The notes under the pieces: generated by a model | The model's input: the letters and a program-made list of their open reading frames with translations, nothing else | Told to the model about the DNA's origin: nothing | Databases searched by the model: none | Origin: JAAOII01 sp965207705 | GTDB lineage: Bacteria > Pseudomonadota > Gammaproteobacteria > CBDBNL01 > JAAOII01 | Direction of reading: 5' to 3' | NCBI GenBank assembly: GCA_965207705.1 | Contig: OZ242292.1 | Coordinates: 372,001 to 436,000, forward strand | DNA length: 64,000 nt | Shown here: positions 1 to 8,074 of the stretch, piece by piece | How positions within the stretch are numbered: the stretch's first letter is position 1 | How the letters are laid out: the number at the start of each line of letters is the position of its first letter | Translations under genes and position numbers: made by a program

Positions 1-1
1 A

Positions 2-1234
2 GAAAAATGCTTGTTTACCAAACCCTGTAAAATATCACAACTACCGCCAATTGGCTTGACAACAAACGCTATAACCATTGATTCGGTTATGGAGAGAGTG
101 TGGAGTACAGAGCCATGGATGACACAGCGAATTAAGGAATTATTAACAGCTCTGCCTAGTGAATATCTACGCTTATTTCGTCCAGTTACTGGAATAGCTA
201 TAGCGGATTATGTGGGACCTTCCCACTACTGGGCTGCTACTGGTGGCATTTACATAAACCCCTCTTTTTTATGGCTAACCCAAGAAGAAAAAGACAGTGT
301 AGCAGTTTATGAGGATGAGCGCATCAAAAAAAGTAAGCAACTAAATTTTAGAGTGAAGTGGCGCTATGTTGGACAAAACTCTACAACTCCTATATTAAGC
401 GGAGCTGCTGCTAACAAAGTTGATGAGCGCCAGCTACAGAATATATTAGGTATTTTTGCAGCTATGCTTAGCCATGAATTGGCTCATGCCAACGACTATT
501 TACCCCCCCATGCATTAGAACTACTTGACCACCAAGAAACTTTTGCCGATGCAGTTTATTATGGCAAGAACAATGATATTCCAATGCTACGAATTTCAAA
601 AAATTTGCAAGACAAGTACCCTATAGCCAATCAGCTAACCAACCTTGCCCGCGCTTATTATGGAGGCATAGATTCTGCTGGCTATCAAGATTGGCAGGCA
701 TCAGATGTAGGATTCTCTTTTCAATATGATGGCGCCTCAAGTTTATACGGACACTACAGTAAAGAAGAAGATATTGCTATGTTATTTGAAGAAATTATGA
801 TGAAAGAATTTTTCTCACTGGATAGAGAGATGGGCTTTGCCGATATAACGGATGATTTAGCGCATAATAATACTGGTTGCCAAGCACATAAAGTCCGTTG
901 GGCGCAAAGAAATAGATTTGCAGCGCCGAGTGTGCGCCAACGCGCCGAATATGTGGCTCGGCAGATTCTTCCTGAATATGATTTCAGCGAGTTATTTAAC
1001 CAGCTAACTTCTTCAACTCAATTAGAAACAGATTGGTGCTCGCATCATCATAGCATTGATATAAGTCCCGATATTGATTCTTATAGTGGAAGCGCCTGGG
1101 ACAACGACGACATTCATATTCAAGAGCATAATTTACAAGGTTTTCATAAAAACATAATGAAGGACTTAAGCAATCCCGTCAACTCCAAGGATGATTCATT
1201 TATTCCGTCATATATTCCCTCACATATTAATTGA
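2..1234 (+). CDS. HExxH-containing putative zinc metallopeptidase, 5' partial
   Basis: The reading frame is open to the left edge of the window. The first in-frame start-like codon is a TTG at 11, but upstream codons stay open, so the true N-terminus is probably missing. Counting from that TTG, HELAH occupies residues 155-159 in the context LSHELAHAND, which fits the HExxH zinc-binding helix of metallopeptidases. The two histidines would bind zinc and the glutamate would act as general base. A third ligand is not certain; acidic residues in the stretch EEDIAMLFEEI further on are candidates. I do not recognise the family beyond this motif, and no membrane segment is visible in the part present. 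The gene lies 34 bp before the M16 protease gene on the same strand, so the two may be co-transcribed. A proteolytic role is inference from one motif plus the neighbouring peptidase. Confidence 0.6.
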   Translation, partial: EKCLFTKPCKISQLPPIGLTTNAITIDSVMERVWSTEPWMTQRIKELLTALPSEYLRLFRPVTGIAIADYVGPSHYWAATGGIYINPSFLWLTQEEKDSVAVYEDERIKKSKQLNFRVKWRYVGQNSTTPILSGAAANKVDERQLQNILGIFAAMLSHELAHANDYLPPHALELLDHQETFADAVYYGKNNDIPMLRISKNLQDKYPIANQLTNLARAYYGGIDSAGYQDWQASDVGFSFQYDGASSLYGHYSKEEDIAMLFEEIMMKEFFSLDREMGFADITDDLAHNNTGCQAHKVRWAQRNRFAAPSVRQRAEYVARQILPEYDFSELFNQLTSSTQLETDWCSHHHSIDISPDIDSYSGSAWDNDDIHIQEHNLQGFHKNIMKDLSNPVNSKDDSFIPSYIPSHIN

Positions 1235-1268
1235 GACGTACTTTTTATTCCTAATAAAATAATCAAGG

Positions 1269-4217
1269 ATGAAGAAATACATATTGCTATCAACAGCTTT
1301 AATTGTCGGCGTTGGCATATATTTTTATATTAACTTCTATACCGATATTTATACCAAAGTGGAAAACACCAATACACTTAATTCTTCAGGTTATTCAAGC
1401 CAGTCAAGCCAATTGAGCCAACAAATTAAAACCGAGTTCAGTAACGAGGACTTCATAAAAAGTCCAAACGAAAATAGAATACATTATTCTTATTTTTTGC
1501 CGAACGGGCTGCAGGTTCTGCTAATATCCGATGATGACACCAAAAAATCCGCGGCAAGTTTAGACCTTAACATAGGTAGTGGCAACAACCCACCACATCG
1601 TTTAGGGCTAGCTCATTATCTGGAACATATACTATTCTTAGGAACAGATAAGTACCCTGAAGCGGATGGCTTTCAAGATTTTATTAGCGGGCATGGCGGC
1701 AGTTACAATGCTTACACCGCCCACGAAAACACCAATTATTTTTTTGATATACAAAATGAGTACTTCCCCGAGGCATTAGATAGATTTGCCGATTTTTTTA
1801 TTGCCCCTATATTTAATCCAGATTTTGCTGAAAGAGAACGCAATGTTGTTGACTCCGAGTTCTATACTGGATTAAATAATGATGGCAGAAGATTTTATGC
1901 GGTCTTCCAAGAAGTGATAAATCCCAAGCATCCTATGGCGTCATTTACAGTTGGAAACAAAGATACATTAAGCGGAGATGCGAAGAAGCTAATTGCTGAT
2001 TTACGTGATTTCTATGCGCTCAACTATCGCGCCTCTTTGATGAAATTAACGCTATACGGCAAAGAAAGCATTGAAGAGCTAAAAGTCACAGCAGAAAAAT
2101 ATTTTTCGGCAATTGATAATCGCTCCAGAGAATTGGAAGAAGTATCCGAACCACTTATACTGCCACAATCACTGCCATCTTTAGTACAGTTTAAGCCGGT
2201 CAAGGAATCAAGGTTTATAGAATATTATTTTCCTATTCCTCCTCAGCGGCAGAATTATAAATCCAAAGCGGCGCAATATGTTGGCTATTTACTTAACTCA
2301 GAAGGCAAGGATAGTTTGGAATATATCTTGAAACAACGTGGCTGGAGTAATGGCGTAGGAGCTGGCTTGGATGTATCTTTACCAAAGCAAGCGTTGTTTA
2401 ATATTCATATCTCACTGACAAATGAAGGCATCAAACACACCAAAGAAATTACCTCTTTGATGTTCAAAGCCATTGAAAGCGCCAAGCAAAAAAGCAGTGA
2501 TAAATGGCGCTATGAAGAAGTTGCCACACTTAGAAAGCACTCGTTTAATTTCCAACAAGAAGAACAAGCGCTTTCTTATGTTCGTTCATTAAGTCGCGCT
2601 ATGCAGAAGCTGCCACAAGAAAGGTTGCTTAGCAACGGGCTATGGGAAGATTACAATAAGGATAAAATACAGCAGGTTTGGGATGGGCTAAATCCCAATA
2701 ATATGATGATTTTCTTCGTTGCCCCCGAAGCTACCACCACTCAAACCGAAAAATACTATGAGGTTCCTTATGATGTGCATAAACTTGGTGATGCGGAGCT
2801 TGACGAGTACATCAATGCGCCAAATACTCCCAGTGAGGAAATTAAATTCCCCCCACCTAATCCTTTAATAAGCAAGGAAATAAAGCTTATAGATAGCAGC
2901 AAGAATAGTAAAAAGGATATCCCAATAAAACTACCTTTGACTTCAATAAATGGGTGGTATAAGTTTGACCAATCATTCAATACACCAGCACTGAAATTAT
3001 ATTTAAAGATTAAACCTAAGCATATAGGCAGCAACGCTAAAGAGAGAATATACACTCACTTAATGATAGATTTACTTAACGACAAACTAAGCGAAATCAG
3101 CTATGCAGGACACCTTGCTGGGTATTCTTATAGCCTTGGACTTGCCCATTATGGAGCTAACTTACAATTTAATGGTTACAATGCAAAGTTTGCTACTTGG
3201 ATGGAGCAAGTATTGAGCGTCCTCAATGAGGAGCAGTTAACTTATGATGAGAGTAATTTTGACCGTATTTTGGAAAACCTGCGGCGCCATGTTAGGAATC
3301 GCGCTAAAGCATCTCCTACCCAGATGATAGGAGACACCTTTGGAGAACTAATGCTGCTTTATGATTGGGATGATGAGATTCTGTTGGAAGAACTTGAAGG
3401 CGTTAGTAAGGATACTATGGAAGAGTGGACCGCCAATTATTTTCAAGAAGCAGAGCTAATGGCTTTTGTATATGGCAACATTGAGCAGCAAGAGGCAACT
3501 AAATTATTGGAGAAATTAAACCAATGGCAGCCCACTCCCTTTACTGATAACATAGGACGCAATAAGTTTATAGAGATTAACAACAAGGGACGTTTTATTG
3601 CCAAGGTTGCCAACCAACAGGGAGATTCTGCAGTTCAGCTTTATTACCAGGCAGATAAGTATGATTATGAAACACGAGTTAAGACATCTCTTTTAGCCCG
3701 CTTACTTAAAGCAACTTTTTTCTTAAAAATGCGCACCGAACAGGAACTTGGCTACATAGCGCAAGCATACTATAGGCGTGAACACCAAAGGCCTGGCATG
3801 TCTTTTGTGGTGCAGTCCAATCATAAGCATTCTTATGATATTCTTATGCGGATTGATGAATTTATTGCGGGAAGTCATGACCTGATAAAAGCAATGAGCA
3901 GTGAAGAGTTTGATGGGTATAAGCAAGGACTGATTAATCTTATGGAAAAACCGCCGCAGAATTTTCATGAAGAGGCAGGGTTATATCAATATCAAATTAG
4001 CCAGGGGATACATGATTTTAATGACCGTGAGTTGGCAATAAAGGCAATGCGCAAACTAACTCAGCAACAGATGCAGGATTATGCACTCATATTATTACAA
4101 CCTCAAAATTGTTTGGTAATTCTGAGTGATGATCGCCTTAAGGCAGCGCAACCAGAGCCGCAAGGTGAGATAATAAAATCAACCACATCTTTTAAAAAGA
4201 AGCTACTAAATCTATAA
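1269..4217 (+). CDS. ptrA: M16 family zinc metallopeptidase (pitrilysin/insulinase-like)
   Basis: A 982-residue protein close to the length of pitrilysin (about 960). It begins with a hydrophobic segment (residues 4-25, MKKYILLSTALIVGVGIYFY) that could be a signal peptide or membrane anchor, pointing to the periplasm. The inverted zinc motif HxxEH is present as H116-Y-L-E119-H120, and E197 in NVVDSEF stands 77 residues after H120, the spacing of the third zinc ligand in pitrilysin. The downstream half shows the second, non-catalytic M16 lobe, including the RTEQELGYIAQ segment typical of the family. Family members degrade small peptides inside a clamshell chamber. An AAGG precedes the ATG directly. 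The aminotransferase gene follows after 30 bp. The symbol is by resemblance and I cannot separate pitrilysin from other full-length M16A enzymes by eye. Confidence 0.9.
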   Translation: MKKYILLSTALIVGVGIYFYINFYTDIYTKVENTNTLNSSGYSSQSSQLSQQIKTEFSNEDFIKSPNENRIHYSYFLPNGLQVLLISDDDTKKSAASLDLNIGSGNNPPHRLGLAHYLEHILFLGTDKYPEADGFQDFISGHGGSYNAYTAHENTNYFFDIQNEYFPEALDRFADFFIAPIFNPDFAERERNVVDSEFYTGLNNDGRRFYAVFQEVINPKHPMASFTVGNKDTLSGDAKKLIADLRDFYALNYRASLMKLTLYGKESIEELKVTAEKYFSAIDNRSRELEEVSEPLILPQSLPSLVQFKPVKESRFIEYYFPIPPQRQNYKSKAAQYVGYLLNSEGKDSLEYILKQRGWSNGVGAGLDVSLPKQALFNIHISLTNEGIKHTKEITSLMFKAIESAKQKSSDKWRYEEVATLRKHSFNFQQEEQALSYVRSLSRAMQKLPQERLLSNGLWEDYNKDKIQQVWDGLNPNNMMIFFVAPEATTTQTEKYYEVPYDVHKLGDAELDEYINAPNTPSEEIKFPPPNPLISKEIKLIDSSKNSKKDIPIKLPLTSINGWYKFDQSFNTPALKLYLKIKPKHIGSNAKERIYTHLMIDLLNDKLSEISYAGHLAGYSYSLGLAHYGANLQFNGYNAKFATWMEQVLSVLNEEQLTYDESNFDRILENLRRHVRNRAKASPTQMIGDTFGELMLLYDWDDEILLEELEGVSKDTMEEWTANYFQEAELMAFVYGNIEQQEATKLLEKLNQWQPTPFTDNIGRNKFIEINNKGRFIAKVANQQGDSAVQLYYQADKYDYETRVKTSLLARLLKATFFLKMRTEQELGYIAQAYYRREHQRPGMSFVVQSNHKHSYDILMRIDEFIAGSHDLIKAMSSEEFDGYKQGLINLMEKPPQNFHEEAGLYQYQISQGIHDFNDRELAIKAMRKLTQQQMQDYALILLQPQNCLVILSDDRLKAAQPEPQGEIIKSTTSFKKKLLNL

Positions 4218-4247
4218 GTAAATCTATAAGTAATATTAAGCATAATT

Positions 4248-5423
4248 ATGAAGATATCACAACGAGCACAACGTATTAAGGTCTCCCCCACTATGGCAAT
4301 TACCGCAACCGCTGCGGCTCTTAGAGCGGCTGGCAAGGACGTAATAGGGCTTGGCGCTGGAGAACCTGACTTTCCCAGCCCTGAAGCAGCAAAGGAAGCG
4401 GCAATCGCGGCTATTCGCGCTGATAAAAGCCATTACACCGCAGTTGATGGCATTGTTTCACTGAAGGAAGCAATCCAAGAAAAACTGCATAAGCAGAACT
4501 CACTGGATTATAAACTCAATGAAATCATTGTTTCAGTGGGCGCTAAACAATCACTCTTTAACCTGGTGATGGCTATGTTAGAAGAAGGAGACGAGGCAGT
4601 TATCCCCGCTCCATATTGGGTTTCTTACTTAGATATGGTGGCATTGGCAGGAGCTAAACCAGTATGCATTACAAGTGGCAAAGAGGAGAATTTTAAGATA
4701 AGCCCACAGCAGTTACAAGAAAACTTAAATGATAAGACCCGCCTATTCTTTCTTAATAGCCCGTCTAATCCCACCGGTAAAATATATAGTGCCGCTGAAC
4801 TGAATGCTTTGGCGCAGGTTCTGCTGGAGTATCCGCAGGTTGCTATCGTAAGTGATGAAATATATGAACATATTTTGTGGGAAGGAAAGTTCTGCAACAT
4901 ACTAAACGTTTGCCCGCAATTAAAAGATAGAGTCATTATCATCAACGGAGTATCCAAGTGCTATGCTATGACAGGTTGGCGGATTGGCTATGCAGCTGGC
5001 GATGCGGAAATAATTAAAGCTATGAAAAAGATTCAATCGCAAAGCACCTCTAACCCCTCTTCCATATCTCAATATGCGGCAGAGGCGGCATTACAAGGAG
5101 ACCACTCTCAGATTGAGGTTATGAATAAAGAATTCAAAAAGCGACACGACCTTATGGCTCAAATGCTCACTGAAATAAATGGTGTGGAAGTTGTGCCAGC
5201 AGATGGAACCTTTTATTTGTTCCCTCGGGTTACAGGATTAATTGCAAGGACTGAAGGGATTGATGACGATGTTCAACTTTGCGCCCATATTCTTGATAAG
5301 GCGGAAGTTGCGCTAGTTCCTGGCAGCGCTTTTGGGGCTCCTGGATATGTGCGTCTTTCTTATGCTACATCTCTGGAAAGGGTTGAAGAAGCAATGCAGC
5401 GCTTACAAAAAATATTTACATAG
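4248..5423 (+). CDS. class I PLP-dependent aminotransferase (aspartate aminotransferase type)
   Basis: A 391-residue fold-type I aminotransferase. The PLP Schiff-base lysine is K237 in GVSKCYAMTGWRIG, preceded by the cofactor-binding VSDEIYEHI (D203, Y206) and NSPSNPTG (N174) motifs. The substrate-carboxylate arginine is in GYVRLSY near the C-terminus. This arrangement belongs to the subgroup Ig aspartate aminotransferases, which transfer the amino group between aspartate and 2-oxoglutarate in the cytoplasm; some members also act on prephenate. The start ATG gives the usual MxISxRAxxxxxSxT N-terminus, so no extension is needed. It stands 30 bp after the M16 protease gene and 77 bp before the transporter gene. 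Exact substrate preference cannot be read from sequence. Confidence 0.92.
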   Translation: MKISQRAQRIKVSPTMAITATAAALRAAGKDVIGLGAGEPDFPSPEAAKEAAIAAIRADKSHYTAVDGIVSLKEAIQEKLHKQNSLDYKLNEIIVSVGAKQSLFNLVMAMLEEGDEAVIPAPYWVSYLDMVALAGAKPVCITSGKEENFKISPQQLQENLNDKTRLFFLNSPSNPTGKIYSAAELNALAQVLLEYPQVAIVSDEIYEHILWEGKFCNILNVCPQLKDRVIIINGVSKCYAMTGWRIGYAAGDAEIIKAMKKIQSQSTSNPSSISQYAAEAALQGDHSQIEVMNKEFKKRHDLMAQMLTEINGVEVVPADGTFYLFPRVTGLIARTEGIDDDVQLCAHILDKAEVALVPGSAFGAPGYVRLSYATSLERVEEAMQRLQKIFT

Positions 5424-5500
5424 CTGCTAAATATTTTTATCGCAAGTCATTTAGGCGACTAAAAATTATTAATCTTTAACCTATAGCTATAACAACTTAA

Positions 5501-6025
5501 ATGAAAAACAAACTGTTTATACTTGCTTGCTTAGGCATGGCTCTTGCCATAGCTGCTTCCAATTTTTTGGTGCAAATTCAAATAAACAACTGGATTACTT
5601 GGGCATCTTTTTCCTACCCGCTAACATTTTTAGTCGCGGATATAAGCAATCGCCATTTAGGAATACGCTCTGCCACACGAGTTGTTATGCTTGGCTTTGC
5701 CTTAGGCGTTGTTCTATCTTTTGCCACCTCCACTCCACGCATCGCCATAGCATCGGGGACTGCCTTCTTAGTGGCGCAACTCATTAACCTGTTCATATTT
5801 GACAAACTACGCAACATAAAAATATGGTGGCGGGCGCCCTGCTCTTCTTCTAGTATTTCCAGTGTCATAGACACGGTTATATTCTTTGGCTTATCATTTG
5901 CATATACCTCGGTCCCATGGGCAACCTTAGCGCTTGGCGACTTAGGCATAAAGCTACTAATGGTAGTCCTTCTATTGCCCCCCTATAGATTTATCACCTC
6001 ATTAATTAAACAACAACAAAAATAA
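5501..6025 (+). CDS. VUT family (YhhQ-like) queuosine precursor transporter
   Basis: A 174-residue integral membrane protein with about five to six hydrophobic segments. The second segment carries the family signature YPLTFLVADISNRHLG, which in the VUT/DUF165 (YhhQ) family lies in the core of the transporter. E. coli YhhQ imports preQ0/preQ1 for queuosine synthesis; this is the shorter form common in proteobacteria. GALGVVLSFATSTPRIAIASG-like small-residue stretches in the middle support a polytopic transporter. It is the last plus-strand gene of the left block and converges on the restriction gene, whose stop lies only 4 bp away. No queuosine riboswitch or other que gene is visible, so the substrate is family inference. 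Confidence 0.85.
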   Translation: MKNKLFILACLGMALAIAASNFLVQIQINNWITWASFSYPLTFLVADISNRHLGIRSATRVVMLGFALGVVLSFATSTPRIAIASGTAFLVAQLINLFIFDKLRNIKIWWRAPCSSSSISSVIDTVIFFGLSFAYTSVPWATLALGDLGIKLLMVVLLLPPYRFITSLIKQQQK

Positions 6026-6029
6026 TTTT

Positions 6030-6896
6030 TTACACGTTATAATCGTTATCTATAATTATTTGTATCTGTTCAGATAATTTTTTATATTTAGGTGATCCTA
6101 TTGCATCAAAATGCCTTTGTAATAATTTTAATGTTCTCTTCTCAGGGAATAAAACTGGAAAAAAATCTTTAACTATTGCCCCATTATCAAATAATTTCCT
6201 ATAAACATTCGGCTGCATATCTTTTATTTCTTCAAAAATTTCTTCCGCGCTATTATCAAAATTTACATCTACTAAATCTTCTAATTCTTCTTTCCATCTT
6301 TCTAAGTATTTTTCTATCTCTATCCATACCTTCTGCAGTCCTAATCTTATAAATAAATCTTCTCCGTAACATAAACATAATTCAACACCATATTTCTCTT
6401 CTAGTTTTTTAATTTCTTCTGCATAAAAATTTTTATTTTTTACTAAAGCTATATCTATAAAATAGAAATAACCCTGTAAATCTTCTTTTTTATACTTACC
6501 TAATAAAAATAATAACTTCTTTTCAAAATTTTCTATTTGCCCTCTCTTTTTAGTTGAATCATGATCATCTCTCATCTTTTGTTCTATAAAGATAATTTTT
6601 TCTTTTTTTACTAATTGATCTATACTTAAATATTCGCCTCCACCAATGTCTAATTTTTTATTTAACACTTCAAAGTCGTTTTCAACAAGATACCGTTCAA
6701 TTACTATTTCAAAGGCATTTCCAAATTTAATTTCACCGGATTGTGTCAAGTTTTGAATTATTTTCGCCCTTGGTGCCGTCGGCCTAAAAGATCCAATATA
6801 TCTATATGGCTCTAATCCTAATCTTTCAATTAAGTCTGCTTTTGATTGTCTAAAAACTTTATCATCTAATATCTTTTTGAAATCTTCATATTTCAT
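6030..6896 (-). CDS. type II restriction endonuclease, PD-(D/E)xK fold, partner of the HinfI-like methylase
   Basis: A 288-residue lysine- and isoleucine-rich protein. D93 (SIDQL) followed by E105-Q-K107 in FIEQKMRDD forms the acidic-x-lysine centre of a PD-(D/E)xK nuclease, and the following RDDHDSTKKRGQ is a strongly polar stretch seen in restriction enzymes of this kind. The start codon lies one base after the methylase stop, so both are read from one transcript with the methylase first. Given the HinfI/CcrM-like partner, the site is plausibly GANTC or a relative, but that is inference. Base composition is clearly more AT-rich than the neighbouring housekeeping genes, in line with acquisition by transfer. 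The nuclease identity rests on the motif and on pairing with a methylase. Confidence 0.82.
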   Translation of the reverse strand: MKYEDFKKILDDKVFRQSKADLIERLGLEPYRYIGSFRPTAPRAKIIQNLTQSGEIKFGNAFEIVIERYLVENDFEVLNKKLDIGGGEYLSIDQLVKKEKIIFIEQKMRDDHDSTKKRGQIENFEKKLLFLLGKYKKEDLQGYFYFIDIALVKNKNFYAEEIKKLEEKYGVELCLCYGEDLFIRLGLQKVWIEIEKYLERWKEELEDLVDVNFDNSAEEIFEEIKDMQPNVYRKLFDNGAIVKDFFPVLFPEKRTLKLLQRHFDAIGSPKYKKLSEQIQIIIDNDYNV

Positions 6897-6897
6897 A

Positions 6898-7974
6898 TTA
6901 TGCTGATGTCATTTTTTGAAAATATAACTCTCTTAATTTATCTATGCTTAACAATTTTTTATTCTCTTCTATATACCAAAAAGCCCAACCATTATTACTT
7001 TCCTTACCCAACATATCAGCACTCACTCTATGAATAGAACCAATATATTCTCCATTTTTTAATGTCCCATCTGCCATAACTTTTGCCCAGTGCTTTTTAT
7101 CTTTTGAGTACATTTTCTCACCTACTTTTATGTAGCTACTTTCAACAAGGTTGCCAAAAGGCACGCGCGGCTTTGGTACTTCTTGATAATTGAAAGTATA
7201 TTCCTTACTATACGGTTTAACTTTTGCTATTCTTGCTTTCGCTACCTTTACATACTTCTTCTCTTTCTCTATACCTATAAAAGTCCTGTTTAGTAGCTTA
7301 GCTATGGCTCCTGTTGTTCCGCTGCCAAAGAATGGATCAAGCACGATATCACCTTCTTTTGAACTTGCTAATATAATTCTTTTTAATAGTTCTGCTGGCT
7401 TCTGTGTTGAGTGAGCTTTATTTCCATTTTCATCTTTTAATCTTTCTTTACCAGAACATATTGGAATAATCCAATTGCTTCTCATTTGTAGATCATCGTT
7501 AAATACTTTCATGGTCTTGTAGTTGAAAGTAAATTTTGCCTTTTCATCTTTTGAAACCCAAAGCAATGTTTCGTGCGCATTAGTAAATCGCGTTCCTTTG
7601 AAGTTAGGCATTGGATTTGATTTTATCCAAACAATATCATTAAGTATCCAAAAATCTAAATCTTGTAAAATATTGCCGACTCTGTAAATATTATGGTATG
7701 AACCAATAACCCATAGAGTGCCGTCTTTCTTTAATATTCTTTTACACTCATTTAGCCAGCCAGTAGTAAACTTATCATATTCCTTGAAACTTGAGAATTT
7801 ATCCCACTCATCAGTTACTCCGTCAACTTTACTTTCATTTGGCCTATACAATTCTTTTTTAAGCTGTAAATTGTAAGGTGGGTCAGCAAAGATTAAATCA
7901 ACTGATTCATCTGGGATGGTTTTTAATATCTCAAGTGAATCACCTTGCAAAACTTTATTTAAGAATTGTTCCAT
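6898..7974 (-). CDS. site-specific DNA adenine N6-methyltransferase, HinfI/CcrM-like (beta class)
   Basis: A 358-residue protein, the size of M.HinfI. The catalytic DPPY is at residues 31-34 and the AdoMet-binding DPFFGSGTTG at 213-222; catalytic motif before AdoMet motif defines the beta class of N6-adenine methylases. After residue 250 comes the extra C-terminal domain typical of HinfI/CcrM enzymes, ending in the SADMLGKESNNGWAFWY segment, which helps in target recognition. It would protect host DNA, plausibly at GANTC. The gene is first in a two-gene operon with the endonuclease. A promoter-like TATAAT lies 6 bp before the ATG and there is no Shine-Dalgarno sequence, so the mRNA may be leaderless. 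A solitary CcrM-type cell-cycle role is unlikely because the nuclease gene is adjacent. Confidence 0.93.
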   Translation of the reverse strand: MEQFLNKVLQGDSLEILKTIPDESVDLIFADPPYNLQLKKELYRPNESKVDGVTDEWDKFSSFKEYDKFTTGWLNECKRILKKDGTLWVIGSYHNIYRVGNILQDLDFWILNDIVWIKSNPMPNFKGTRFTNAHETLLWVSKDEKAKFTFNYKTMKVFNDDLQMRSNWIIPICSGKERLKDENGNKAHSTQKPAELLKRIILASSKEGDIVLDPFFGSGTTGAIAKLLNRTFIGIEKEKKYVKVAKARIAKVKPYSKEYTFNYQEVPKPRVPFGNLVESSYIKVGEKMYSKDKKHWAKVMADGTLKNGEYIGSIHRVSADMLGKESNNGWAFWYIEENKKLLSIDKLRELYFQKMTSA

Positions 7975-7980
7975 ATTCCG

Positions 7981-8008
7981 ATTATACCAGTTTTGATTTA
8001 TTTGTCCT
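7981..8008 (-). promoter_or_regulatory. predicted promoter of the HinfI-like methylase operon
   Basis: On the minus strand a perfect -10 box TATAAT (7981-7986) preceded by TGG (extended -10) is 16 bp from AGGACA (8003-8008), four of six matches to TTGACA. The start of transcription would fall on or beside the A of the methylase ATG at 7974. The -35 box lies inside a 9-bp inverted repeat (ATTTATTTG at 7996-8004 with CAAATAAAT at 8025-8033) that encloses a second hairpin (8010-8026, TGCTTTT/AAAAGCA). The palindromes could be an operator or the end of the recG transcript. Confidence 0.55.
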
Positions 8009-8074
8009 GTGCTTTTGTTAAAAGCAAATAAATACTAAAATTAGTCAACCCACGAGAAGAAGCAGATAATAAAC

